The translations under genes and the position numbers were made by a program. Below are positions 1 through 8,673 of a DNA stretch of 22,766 nucleotides, piece by piece. The DNA is from Leptospira ellisii. GTDB taxonomy: Bacteria; Spirochaetota; Leptospiria; Leptospirales; Leptospiraceae. The stretch spans positions 1-22,766 of the forward strand of contig NZ_NPEF01000036.1 in assembly GCF_002811955.1 (NCBI RefSeq), given 5' to 3'. The notes beneath the pieces were generated by a model. That model was not told the origin of the DNA. It worked only from the letters and a program-made list of their open reading frames with translations, and made no database searches. Position 1 is the stretch's first letter, and every line of letters starts with the position of its first letter.

Positions 1-1027
1 GAATGGAAGCGCGACTCATTCGAATCACGCCGGAATCGATGGATTGAATCGTATAGTAATCGCCGATTTCGATCAAGTATCCTTCTTTCGTTTTTCCGTT
101 TTGCAGGGTGATTCTAACGTAAGGGCGATCGGACCATTTTTCGGATTCGCGGATCTGTTGTATTTTCTGAAGTTCCAAGGAACGATAATTCCGCCCGACG
201 GAGTTTTGCTGAATCGAATTCATCGATTCGAACTGTTCCTGGAGGACCGATTCCTCTATATCGGATAATTTCTGGATTTTCGGTTCGTTCCAATTTCCCG
301 TCTCATCATTGTTAATCGCTTCGGCGATCGATCCTTTTTCGAGCCGAATCGTCGTCGCGGAAGATCCGGCGGTCGGCTCCAGTCGAAGCGATCCCTCTAT
401 CAGAACGATCCTTTCCTTCGAAGGGGACGCGGAGATGAAGACGGACGTGCCCAGCATAACGGCGCGAAGGTGGGGGCTGTGTACGGTTACGACGCTTCCT
501 TCCTTCTTGCGGATCGTGGAAAAAAGGGCGGATCCGGATTGAAGGACGAAATCCAGATTTTCACCTCGGGATTCCATTCGTAAAAAAGTTTCCGGCAGAA
601 TCCGGATCGAAAATTCTCCGAGCCCTTCCATTCGAAGATCGCAGTACGAATTTTCCCTCGTATGATAAAGAACAGTTCCATCCTCTTGCGCGGTTTTTTC
701 GCACGCTCCCTGGCGCGCTTTTTCGATCGTAACGAGCTCGGCCTTTTGTCCGTTTTTTTGATAGAAGAAAAATAAACCGAACACGAAAAACAGGGACGCT
801 GCGGCCAAAACGAACACTCCCGTTTTTTTCCATAAGGAAACCGGAGGACGGATTACCGTAGTCGGCATCGGAAAATCCGACGGATTCAAAGAGCTCAATA
901 ACGTCTTCATTCTGAGATATTCGAAGAATTCCTTTTTCGTATCGGGATCGGAGAGGAGTTCGTTCAAATCCTCCTCGCCGGAATTTTGAATCAAGCGGAG
1001 TAGGTTTTCTTGCGGATCTTGTTTCAT
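1..1027 (-). CDS. FecR-domain transmembrane anti-sigma factor (3' end beyond window)
   Basis: This partial gene reads open for 342 codons from an ATG and leaves the window at its 3' side. The start follows AAGGAG at 7-nt spacing. It overlaps the TGA of the upstream ECF sigma gene as ATGA, which suggests translational coupling. The N-terminal 60 or so residues are charged and probably cytoplasmic. A hydrophobic helix spans about residues 69-89, followed by a periplasmic part whose region around 160-218 (LQSGSALFSTIRKK, then VHSPHLRAVMLGTSVF, then VLIEGSLRLEP) has the look of a FecR domain. Families of this type bind and control a cognate ECF sigma factor at the inner membrane. At about residues 305-335 there is a second motif (ITLQNGKTKEGYLIEIGDYY) resembling the N-terminal motif of the divergent gene at 1614. 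The signal sensed is unknown. The anti-sigma role is inferred from domain and context. Confidence 0.8.
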   Translation of the reverse strand, partial: MKQDPQENLLRLIQNSGEEDLNELLSDPDTKKEFFEYLRMKTLLSSLNPSDFPMPTTVIRPPVSLWKKTGVFVLAAASLFFVFGLFFFYQKNGQKAELVTIEKARQGACEKTAQEDGTVLYHTRENSYCDLRMEGLGEFSIRILPETFLRMESRGENLDFVLQSGSALFSTIRKKEGSVVTVHSPHLRAVMLGTSVFISASPSKERIVLIEGSLRLEPTAGSSATTIRLEKGSIAEAINNDETGNWNEPKIQKLSDIEESVLQEQFESMNSIQQNSVGRNYRSLELQKIQQIRESEKWSDRPYVRITLQNGKTKEGYLIEIGDYYTIQSIDSGVIRMSRASI

Positions 1028-1569
1028 TCCTGAGCTCCTTGTAACCAGCTTTTGTCTATGCCGGAAATTCTTAATTCCTCTTTCAAAAGTTTGAAAGCCG
1101 ATACCAGTCTTCTGCTGACTGTCCTTTGTGCGATTCCCGTCCTTTCCGATGTTTCCGCGATCGATTTACCGTGAATGCAATGTAGAACCACGATCGATTT
1201 CTCGGGTTCTTTCAGCTGATGGATCGATTTGTTCAATTTTTCCATCAGCAATTTTTCCTCCGCGTTGTTTTGGGAAGAACCGCTGGAAAACGTCAAATTT
1301 TCCCATTTCTCCCAATCTGTGACCGCTTTTTCGTTTTTGTTCCTTCGATAAAAATCGATCAATTCGTTCTTGGCGATCGCGTATACCCACGTATTTTCGG
1401 AACCCTTGGCGGGGTCGTACTTCTTATGGTTGTTATATATCTTTATGAAAGTTTCTTGACAAAGTTCTTCCGCCGATTCGTTCGTTATACCGGACTTCAA
1501 AAAGAAAAACTTGAGTTTATCGTAGTAACTTTTATAAAGGCGTTCTACGTTATCTAATGTATCGCTCAT
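1024..1569 (-). CDS. ECF-type RNA polymerase sigma factor
   Basis: The 181-residue product has the normal size and two-domain plan of an ECF sigma factor. Region 2 covers about residues 8-77, with the helix around AEELCQETFIKIYNNHKKYD and the TWVYAIAKNELIDFYRR segment that contacts the -10 element. Region 4 covers about residues 105-165, ending in a helix-turn-helix (SIAETSERTGIAQRTVSRRL) that reads the -35 element. The gene is the first of a pair with the FecR-like anti-sigma gene (ATGA overlap), the usual arrangement for a membrane-controlled ECF factor. An exported protein is encoded divergently from about 1614, leaving roughly 44 bp that would have to hold both promoters. I see no strong ribosome-binding site before the ATG and cannot assign an ECF subgroup. 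Confidence 0.9.
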   Translation of the reverse strand: MSDTLDNVERLYKSYYDKLKFFFLKSGITNESAEELCQETFIKIYNNHKKYDPAKGSENTWVYAIAKNELIDFYRRNKNEKAVTDWEKWENLTFSSGSSQNNAEEKLLMEKLNKSIHQLKEPEKSIVVLHCIHGKSIAETSERTGIAQRTVSRRLVSAFKLLKEELRISGIDKSWLQGAQE

Positions 1570-1613
1570 TCGCGCTTAAGCTCTTACCTTTCTTTTTACG
1601 TATAAGAATCATA

Positions 1614-2663
1614 ATGTTCGCCAAAATATTTTTATTTTTTTCGCGGAATAAGACCGTTTCATTCCGAAAAATCGCAATTTTTTTCCTAACGTTTACGCTT
1701 TGTCCCGTCGTTTACGGCGATACTGTCGTGTTGAAAAACGGTCAAAAGATCCGGGCCGACCGCGTCCGTATGAAAAACGGAGGCAATTTGGTGGAAATTG
1801 TGACCGGAAATAAGGTCGAAACGATTCCGTTTTCCAGGATAGAATCGATCCTTCCGGACTTTCCCGCTAAAAAAAGTAAGACCGATTCCGTCGCCAAAAC
1901 TCCGAAAGTCTCGGAAACCCCGAAGGTTTCCGTCTCCGAGAGAGCGAAAACGACGAAGGTGGCCGAGATCGCTAAAGTTTCGGAAACTCCGAAAACGACA
2001 CAAGTCCAAGTCGCCGAAACCGCGCAAGTTCCGGAAACAGTGAAAAACACGAAGGTCGAGGATGTCCCGAAAGTTTCGGAGACTGCAAATACTCCGAACG
2101 TCGAGGAAAATTCGTCGGCTGTCGCATTAAAGAATTACGACGTTATTGCGAACAAGCCGGTCAAAAAAAGCCGCTGGCGTCTGCTACAAGCCTTGGTTCC
2201 GTTTTGGTCCCCGTTGTTGCTTTCGGACCGCGGAAGTCAGCAGCTCCTGGGCGGACTTATGGTCTTCACCAAATTGTTTATCTTATACGACGGGCAGACG
2301 TATTTTCAAAAGCCGCGTCCGTATTTACATTTAGGGAGCAGCGATTCCTCCCCGGAGGGAGTGCGGGATTTCTATACGCTTATGCCTGTGGCCACCGCAA
2401 ACGGAGGGAGCGGAGGCGGCGCCTTATTGCTCTATTTCGGTTATAGAGCTTCCGAACAGGTTATTTCTTCGAAAGGGGACCGTATGGAAGAGGATCTGTT
2501 TTACGAACGAAGACGAAATTACGCGTATCTACTTCTTACCGCGATCACCTTGGATATTTTTTTGAGCAATGCGGATTTGTCTTCCGGAGATCTGAAGAGC
2601 GTGAACGTTTCCACTTCCGACGGTGGACGCACCAATTCCCTATCTTTTACCTGGGTTTTTTAA
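1614..2663 (+). CDS. Exported hypothetical protein with N-terminal LKNG motif and repeat linker
   Basis: I do not recognise a specific function. The frame is open from an ATG at 1557, but the ATG at 1614 is preferred because it clears the divergent sigma gene and begins a plausible signal peptide: basic RKTV/FRK residues, then IAIFFLTFTLCPVVYG. The mature protein opens with DTVVLKNGQKIRADRVRMKN, a short beta-rich motif that also appears in variant form near the C-terminus of the neighbouring anti-sigma protein. Residues of about 90-165 form a low-complexity linker built on TPKVSET-like units rich in Lys, Val, Thr and Glu. The C-terminal 170 residues contain two or three hydrophobic stretches (LLQALVPFWSPLLL, LLGGLMVFTKLFILY, YAYLLLTAITLDIFL) and end SLSFTWVF. 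This suggests a membrane-associated envelope protein. The divergent placement makes it a candidate target or partner of the ECF/FecR pair. Confidence 0.75.
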   Translation: MFAKIFLFFSRNKTVSFRKIAIFFLTFTLCPVVYGDTVVLKNGQKIRADRVRMKNGGNLVEIVTGNKVETIPFSRIESILPDFPAKKSKTDSVAKTPKVSETPKVSVSERAKTTKVAEIAKVSETPKTTQVQVAETAQVPETVKNTKVEDVPKVSETANTPNVEENSSAVALKNYDVIANKPVKKSRWRLLQALVPFWSPLLLSDRGSQQLLGGLMVFTKLFILYDGQTYFQKPRPYLHLGSSDSSPEGVRDFYTLMPVATANGGSGGGALLLYFGYRASEQVISSKGDRMEEDLFYERRRNYAYLLLTAITLDIFLSNADLSSGDLKSVNVSTSDGGRTNSLSFTWVF

Positions 2664-2672
2664 AAAAGTGGC

Positions 2673-2686
2673 GGGGATAAATCCCC
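2673..2686 (-). terminator. Possible terminator hairpin, minus-strand direction
   Basis: GGGGATAAATCCCC gives a 5-bp GGGGA/TCCCC stem with a TAAA loop just after the stop codon at 2663. Read on the minus strand, the hairpin is followed five bases later by a run of six T. It could therefore end transcripts coming from the hydrolase gene at 2988-3824. The plus-strand side lacks a T run. The T run is slightly distant from the stem, so this is tentative. Confidence 0.35.
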
Positions 2687-2725
2687 ATTCCGTAGAAATG
2701 AAAAATACATTTCAGGAAAAAAAGT

Positions 2726-2872
2726 ATGTCTGCCCAGAAAGTTTACATCATTTGCGTACTTTCCGCTTTTTATCTGAGCTACCAGTGGAACATAGGTCTC
2801 GATTCCAGATCGGTACGCTCCGTTTTCAGCTTTCTCTCCGTTCAATCCCAGATCGTTTCCAACACGTGGTGA
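2726..2872 (+). CDS. Possible small membrane peptide (48 aa)
   Basis: An ATG preceded by AGGAAAAAAAGT opens a 48-codon frame ending in TGA. The product begins MSAQKVYIICVLSAFYLSYQ and has one moderately hydrophobic segment (about residues 6-20) followed by a Ser/Val/Arg-rich tail. The Shine-Dalgarno-like AGGA lies at workable spacing, and the frame sits in an otherwise empty gap of about 320 bp between the exported protein and the hydrolase. It could be co-transcribed with the exported protein upstream. No family is recognised and chance remains possible. A GTG overlapping the stop region begins a further short frame (to 2946) that I do not call. Confidence 0.35.
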   Translation: MSAQKVYIICVLSAFYLSYQWNIGLDSRSVRSVFSFLSVQSQIVSNTW

Positions 2873-2987
2873 TCGATACGTCGCCGTTTTTATCGGGTCG
2901 ATCGATCGGGATCCGTTTCGGCGACGACGTCCGTTATTCCGAGTAATTAAGAATATTCTAAAAGAATAAACTACGGATCCGGGGTTC

Positions 2988-3824
2988 TTACAGCGCCTTT
3001 AGGATCCGTTCCAGGGTTTTATTCTTCTGTTCGAAGGGAAAAAAGTGGTTGCTTCCGGGCCAGATTTCCAGGGTGGAATTCCTGTTTCCGGAGACGATCC
3101 GTTTGGCTCCGCTCGGAGAACATACTTCGTGAGGTTCCGGGATGGTCAGATGAGTCTCGGTTTTGATGTTTCCGTAATGATACAGGCTCAGATAACTGAC
3201 CGAATCGAAAATTTTCGCCTCGATCTCGGGCGCACAGCGCAGAAGAGCCTTCCCGTTCTCTTCGACCCGAAAACAACTTTCGATATAATCCCCGTAAATT
3301 TCTTCGTCCCAACCCGAAAAGGAAGGCGTCCTTTTGTAGATTTTTCTTACCGTATCCAGATCCTTGAATTCCCTTCTTCTTTTGATCGCCACCTTGGCCA
3401 TGGGATTGTGCGCGATGCGGGAATACGTTACTTTAAGAAAACTTAATACGACCGGATCGTGTGCGATCACCTTTTTGAAACGATGGGGAGCCATATACGA
3501 GGACAACAAAAGGCTCGCTCCTCCCAGGGAATGTCCGATTCCGACCAAGTCGCGTAGGTTTTCGAATTCGATCAAGGCCAACACCTGATCCCGGAAAAAG
3601 AACCAATTTCCGAATTCGAGAGTGGATTGGGATTCTCCGTGACCGGCAAAATCCAAAGCGAGAACTCGATGCGTTTTTCGAAGTTCCTCGACGTAAAAAC
3701 GATAGGTGTAAGCGCTGTAACCGTTCGCGTGACAAAGAAGGATCGCGGGTTTCGTAGCGGAATCGGGATCCGTATCGATGTAGGAAAGAATAAGTCCGCG
3801 GAAAGGGAAGGTTTTTCTGAACAT
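2988..3824 (-). CDS. Alpha/beta hydrolase
   Basis: The product is a 278-residue alpha/beta-hydrolase-fold enzyme, probably cytoplasmic since no signal peptide is visible. It has the order expected of the fold: an oxyanion-hole HANG motif (about 32-35), DFAGHGES (58-65), the nucleophile elbow GIGHSLGG with Ser99, and a C-terminal SNHFFPF segment that supplies the catalytic His (about 260). The acid residue is unclear: the region IPEPHEVCSPSG lacks the usual D-P-V pattern. Substrate cannot be predicted. An in-frame ATG at 3902 would add 26 polar residues, but it has no Shine-Dalgarno sequence and would share a CATG with the start of the divergent transporter gene. The ATG at 3824, where the conserved fold begins, is therefore preferred. 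The 77-bp gap then holds both promoters. Confidence 0.82.
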   Translation of the reverse strand: MFRKTFPFRGLILSYIDTDPDSATKPAILLCHANGYSAYTYRFYVEELRKTHRVLALDFAGHGESQSTLEFGNWFFFRDQVLALIEFENLRDLVGIGHSLGGASLLLSSYMAPHRFKKVIAHDPVVLSFLKVTYSRIAHNPMAKVAIKRRREFKDLDTVRKIYKRTPSFSGWDEEIYGDYIESCFRVEENGKALLRCAPEIEAKIFDSVSYLSLYHYGNIKTETHLTIPEPHEVCSPSGAKRIVSGNRNSTLEIWPGSNHFFPFEQKNKTLERILKAL

Positions 3825-3900
3825 TGGGAGGCGATTTGACCTTGATCTTTCCAACTCCTTCGGTGAACTGGTTTTCGTAAAGTCAAAACCGGAGTTCGTC

Positions 3901-4287
3901 ATGCAGGTTCAAGTTCTTATCGTATTTATCGTTGCTCTCGTATTCAACGCATTGGCGAACATCCTCATCAAAGCGAGTTCCTTAGGGGACGTCGCTTCCA
4001 AACCGGAAGGGGTTTCCGGAATCCTTCAGACCGTTTTGAATCCGATCTTTATCGGAGGTTTGGCTTCTTTCGGTCTGGCTTTGCTCGGTTATCGTTTCGT
4101 TTTGGGAAAAGGTCTGAAACTTTCCCTCGCTTATCCCGTTTTTACGAGCGCCGGTTTTATCATCGTATTGATCGTTTCCTCCTTCGCGTTTAAGGAAAGA
4201 TTGAGTTGGTCCCAATGGGCGGGAATCGTTTTGATTCTCGCGGGCGTTTGGCTTTGCGCGGCGAACATGTTCGACGCAAAGTCCTGA
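3901..4287 (+). CDS. EamA/SMR-like small membrane transporter
   Basis: This 128-residue protein is almost entirely hydrophobic, with four predicted membrane helices at about residues 4-24, 46-66, 75-97 and 105-122. That is the size and topology of small multidrug resistance (SMR)-like members of the drug/metabolite transporter superfamily, which work as dimers in the inner membrane. The SYPVFTSAGF-like stretch (LAYPVFTSAGFIIVLIVSSF) and the WAGIVLILAGVWLC end fit the fold. The first helix has no Glu equivalent to EmrE Glu14, so proton-coupled drug export of the EmrE type is doubtful; an ArnE/F-like or other substrate role is equally possible. GGAG lies 7 nt before the ATG. It is divergent from the hydrolase gene. 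Confidence 0.78.
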   Translation: MQVQVLIVFIVALVFNALANILIKASSLGDVASKPEGVSGILQTVLNPIFIGGLASFGLALLGYRFVLGKGLKLSLAYPVFTSAGFIIVLIVSSFAFKERLSWSQWAGIVLILAGVWLCAANMFDAKS

Positions 4288-4341
4288 ACATATACGCGTA
4301 TTACGTCTTTCCGTTTTCACTAGGAATTCTTCCGATCGTTT

Positions 4342-4368
4342 CCGTTCGTTCGCATCGAAGTCGAACGG
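4342..4368 (+). other. Hairpin-forming inverted repeat after the transporter gene
   Basis: CCGTTCG and CGAACGG form 7-bp arms around a 13-nt centre that contains a further TTCG/CGAA pairing. The hairpin lies 55 bp after the transporter stop and about 100 bp before the next gene. No T run follows directly (GTGAATTCCCCCGTTCC), so it is not a standard intrinsic terminator. It could stabilise a 3' end or be an attenuator. Confidence 0.3.
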
Positions 4369-4468
4369 TGAATTCCCCCGTTCCTCTTTTCGCCTCAAGA
4401 AAAATGGTATCGCAAAATCCTCTTCTTCGTTAGATGGGAAAGAATCTTTTTAACGCGCGAGGATAAGA

Positions 4469-5641
4469 ATGAACAACGGTCCACTTTCCGGTGTAAAGGT
4501 CATCGATTTGAGTCTGCTTCTTCCCGGTCCGCTTTGCTCCATGTATTTGGGGGATATGGGAGCGGAAGTGATCAAGATCGAAAATCCGAGGGCGATGGAC
4601 GCTACTCGGGTCATGTTCAAAAAAGCGAACGGCGCTCCTTCCCTGTTTCTTATGCTCAATCGGAACAAAAAGGCGATCACTCTCAATCTTAAAAAGGAGA
4701 AGTCCAAAGAGATCCTGTTTAAATTATTAGAAGATGCTGATATACTGTTGGAGGGGTTCCGTCCTGACGGATTGGCGAAGATGGGACTCGGTTACGACGA
4801 TCTTAAGGATCGTTTTCCGCGTCTGATCTACTGCGGCATCTACGGTTACGGCACGGAGGGAAAATACAGGGACTTCGCCGGACACGACGTCAATTATCTC
4901 TCCCTTTCCGGGGTTTTGTCCCAGACGGGAGCCGTTCCGCAGATCCCGGGATATCAACTCGCCGATATCGGAGGGGGAACGATGACCGCGCTTTCCTCCA
5001 TCTTAGCGGCGTTATACGCCAGGGAAAAGACCGGCAAGGGACAAAAGATCGCGGTTTCCATGATGGACGCCTCGCTTCCGTTTCTTTCCTTATACGGCGG
5101 AATTTTCGCGGCCACCGGAAAAAATCCGGAAGGAGGGAACGAACTCCTCTCCGGTAAATTACCGAATTATAATGTTTATCGCACTAAGGAAGGACGATGG
5201 GTCGCGCTCGGAGCTTTGGAGGATATGTTCTTCAAAACGTTCCTGCGTCAATCCGGGTTGGACAAACATCTCGAGGAATTCCCCGCCGAGGAAAGATATT
5301 TCTCCAAGTGGAAGGAGATCCTCGTCTCCTACTTCGAATCGAAAACGTACGAAGACCTAAACTTTCTTTTCGAGAACGAGGATTCCTGTCTGACGCCCGT
5401 AAAAACGATGGAGGAGGTGAGTCGGGATCCGGTTCTCAAAGAAAGGGGGATGATTCTCGATAAGACACACGCGCGTTACGGAGACTATTTCCAATTCGGC
5501 GCTCCGTTTCCTTTTTCGGAAACTCCGATCACCTACCGTTTGGATCCTCCGGAACACGGGGAACATAATTCGACGATTTACGCTTCTTTGGGTTATTCTC
5601 CGGAGGAGATAGAAACGATGAAGAAGGAAAAAGTGATATAA
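4469..5641 (+). CDS. CaiB/BaiF (family III) CoA enzyme, probable alpha-methylacyl-CoA racemase
   Basis: The product is a 390-residue CaiB/BaiF-family protein. It opens with the typical PLSGVKVIDLSLLLPGPLCS and GAEVIKIENP segments. Within the family, alpha-methylacyl-CoA racemases use a His, an Asp and a Glu. Here the matching blocks are AGHDVNYLSLSG (His139), GYQLADIGGG (Asp166) and VALGALEDMFF (Glu251), all intact. Racemase is therefore more likely than CoA transfer, where the catalytic Asp sits in a different context. The predicted reaction is epimerisation of 2-methyl-branched acyl-CoA thioesters, preparing them for beta-oxidation, in the cytoplasm. An acyl-CoA dehydrogenase follows 280 bp downstream in the same direction, which fits branched-chain lipid degradation. 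GAGGA precedes the ATG with good spacing. Confidence 0.88.
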   Translation: MNNGPLSGVKVIDLSLLLPGPLCSMYLGDMGAEVIKIENPRAMDATRVMFKKANGAPSLFLMLNRNKKAITLNLKKEKSKEILFKLLEDADILLEGFRPDGLAKMGLGYDDLKDRFPRLIYCGIYGYGTEGKYRDFAGHDVNYLSLSGVLSQTGAVPQIPGYQLADIGGGTMTALSSILAALYAREKTGKGQKIAVSMMDASLPFLSLYGGIFAATGKNPEGGNELLSGKLPNYNVYRTKEGRWVALGALEDMFFKTFLRQSGLDKHLEEFPAEERYFSKWKEILVSYFESKTYEDLNFLFENEDSCLTPVKTMEEVSRDPVLKERGMILDKTHARYGDYFQFGAPFPFSETPITYRLDPPEHGEHNSTIYASLGYSPEEIETMKKEKVI

Positions 5642-5765
5642 ATCCTTCTTTGTGACGCTCCGGACATCGAAATATTCTTTCGGATTCGATTCGGTTTAAT
5701 TTTACAACAGAACGTTCGTTCTTTAAGAAAGGATCGAATTCTTTGTTTTTGCATTTAAATACAAG

Positions 5766-5780
5766 ACTCGAATTTCGAGT
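5766..5780. promoter_or_regulatory. Operator-like perfect inverted repeat upstream of acyl-CoA dehydrogenase
   Basis: ACTCGAATTTCGAGT is a perfect 7-1-7 inverted repeat in the 280-bp gap between the racemase and dehydrogenase genes, about 140 bp before the dehydrogenase ATG. It is followed by TTTAAAAAAAC, so it lacks the T run of a plus-strand terminator. A repressor site, for example for a TetR-like regulator of fatty-acid genes, is a reasonable guess; no such regulator gene is in the window. The rest of this gap is A+T-rich and shows no open frame that I trust. Confidence 0.4.
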
Positions 5781-5921
5781 TTAAAAAAACGAAACGCCGG
5801 TCCTTGTAAAAACGCCGTGAACAATCCATGTCCCCGCTTTTTTACCCATATTTTGGTTTGATCTAATCGCCGTAAAAAAAAAAGTAGGATCAGAATCACT
5901 CTCGCAAGAAGGGAAACACCG

Positions 5922-7085
<1,164 letters not shown>

Positions 7086-7115
7086 GAATCTTCTATTAGT
7101 ATATTAGAATTTTCG

Positions 7116-7150
7116 AAAGCGCGTTCTTTATGGGCGCGCTTTTTCGTTTT
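7116..7150 (+). terminator. Rho-independent terminator of the acyl-CoA dehydrogenase gene
   Basis: AAAGCGCG (7116-7123) pairs perfectly with CGCGCTTT (7135-7142) around an 11-nt loop, and the 3' arm runs into TTTTCGTTTT. It starts 31 bp after the stop codon of the dehydrogenase and separates it from the convergent SBBP gene. This is the clearest intrinsic terminator in the window. Confidence 0.85.
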
Positions 7151-7165
7151 AGGCGCCGTATCCTT

Positions 7166-8551
7166 TCATAACCTCGTTCCGAAAACGTCGTATTTTACGA
7201 AAAACGAATCCGTGATTCCCGTCCTGGGTCTTCCGTCCAGATTCCCTTCCGTGTCTCCCGTAACGTGGATTCCTCCGAGCTCGTCGACCGCGATGGAAGC
7301 GGCCCTCGTCTGCGCTCCGAAGGTTCCGAAAAGTCTCGTCCACTTCCTTTCACCTTCCGCGTCGAATCGTATGACGTATGAATCCAATCTTCCGGAGATC
7401 CTTTCTGCGTGTAAATCCCCGTTCGCGACTCCTACGACGTAGATATCTCCGTCCTTCGTTCGAGCTATACCTTTCGACTCCGTAAAAATTCCCGGAGCTC
7501 CGTAGGTGAAAACCCAAAGCCGGTTCCCGTTCGTATCGTATTTGATCAAGACCGAATCCAAATGTCCGATATCGGGATTTCCCCCCAAAGCGCCTTGGGT
7601 CCAACCGGTCACGTAGGAATTCCCGAGCGGATCGGCGACGATTCCCACGCCGCGGCTGAATCCGTAGTTCGGGTCGGGCGAACCTAAAAGACGGGTCCAC
7701 AGTTTGTTTCCGCTTTTGTCGTATTTGACCGTAAAAATCCCCATTAGACCGTCGAGGGTTTGTCCGTCCAGATTTCCTTCCGTAAATCCGGTGACATACA
7801 CGTTGGAATTCGAATCGCAGGCGACGGCGAGTCCTTCGGTGATGCTTCCGGTTACGCCTAACGTTCTCGTCCACGACCTATTTCCGGAGGAATCGTATTT
7901 TACGATCGCAAGATCCTCTTCTCCGGTAAGAACCTGTCCGTCCAAATTTCCTTTGGTGAATCCGACCGCATATACGGAGTCTTCCGGAGCGTATGCGATC
8001 GCCCAGCCCTTCGTGTTCGCGCCTGCGGTTCCGGAGAGCCGGGTCCAAAGTCTCGTTCCGAGCGGGTCGAATTTCGTCACGAATAGGTCGGTGATTCCGC
8101 CTAACGTTTCTCCGTGTAAATTTCCGTTGGTCGCCCCCGAGGCGTAGATATTTCCGTCGGGATCCGCCGTGATTCCATAGGATTGGGTGTTGGCTCCTTC
8201 GACGCCGTAGGTTTTGGTCCATCGTTTGCCCGAGTCGATTCCGTATTTCACCAAAAACGAATCCTGGGAAGCGCCTATTCTCGTTGCGCCGTCCAAATTT
8301 CCGTTCGTATATCCCACCGCGATCGTGTTGCCCGATCCGTCCGATGTGATGGAGGAAGCCGCGGTAAACGCGTCCGGGCTTCCCAAAAGCCGAGTGGAAT
8401 GGAGGGAATATACGTACGCGTTTCCTAAAATCAAATCCCGCGCCGTGTCCGCGGTTTCGTTCGGATCGTCTTTCATACAGCGGAAAAAAAGGAATAGTAG
8501 AAACGGGATCCAGGTTTTAGCCCGTTTTTTCGTTTGCGTGCGGGAAGTCAT
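7166..8551 (-). CDS. SBBP-repeat beta-propeller protein, exported, possible lipoprotein
   Basis: The protein (461 residues from the ATG at 8551) is built from seven tandem repeats of about 57 residues from residue 55 to the end. Each has a version of GIAxDxxGNIYVxGxTxGNLDG followed by DxFxVKYDxxGxxLWTRxxG, which matches the SBBP beta-propeller repeat. Repeat 7 stops after VKYDVFGTRL, lacking the last strand, while the region just before repeat 1 (HSTRLLGSP) resembles that strand. The two ends probably close a seven-bladed ring. The N-terminus has a basic segment, a hydrophobic core IPFLLFLFF and Cys25, but Arg precedes the Cys, so the lipobox is poor. Surface or periplasmic location is inferred; ligand unknown. 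The frame extends to a TTG at 8587, which I reject. Confidence 0.85.
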   Translation of the reverse strand: MTSRTQTKKRAKTWIPFLLFLFFRCMKDDPNETADTARDLILGNAYVYSLHSTRLLGSPDAFTAASSITSDGSGNTIAVGYTNGNLDGATRIGASQDSFLVKYGIDSGKRWTKTYGVEGANTQSYGITADPDGNIYASGATNGNLHGETLGGITDLFVTKFDPLGTRLWTRLSGTAGANTKGWAIAYAPEDSVYAVGFTKGNLDGQVLTGEEDLAIVKYDSSGNRSWTRTLGVTGSITEGLAVACDSNSNVYVTGFTEGNLDGQTLDGLMGIFTVKYDKSGNKLWTRLLGSPDPNYGFSRGVGIVADPLGNSYVTGWTQGALGGNPDIGHLDSVLIKYDTNGNRLWVFTYGAPGIFTESKGIARTKDGDIYVVGVANGDLHAERISGRLDSYVIRFDAEGERKWTRLFGTFGAQTRAASIAVDELGGIHVTGDTEGNLDGRPRTGITDSFFVKYDVFGTRL

Positions 8552-8673
8552 TGTCGTCCGTTTAAAAGACGGCGCGCAAAAAAGCAAGAAATCGTTTGCA
8601 GAATTTTGAATGTGATCGCCACATCTTATAAACGAGGAGCGGAATTATACGAAGAGGGACGCCCCTCGGCCTT

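Noticed and set aside
2623..2946. 107-codon plus-strand frame overlapping the end of the exported protein
   Set aside because: It starts inside the upstream gene and has no domain. The shorter frame at 2726 has a better ribosome-binding site.
2954..2967. ATTCT-AAA-AGAAT inverted repeat after the small frame
   Set aside because: Only 5-bp A+T arms with a 3-nt centre and no T run; too weak for a terminator or operator call.
3901..3904. Divergent genes sharing one CATG as start codons (hydrolase at 3902 minus, transporter at 3901 plus)
   Set aside because: The minus-strand ATG has no ribosome-binding site, and the conserved hydrolase sequence begins at the later ATG (3824). The overlap is probably chance.
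3982..4398. 138-codon minus-strand frame opposite the transporter gene
   Set aside because: Charged, low-complexity composition; antisense to a clear membrane protein.
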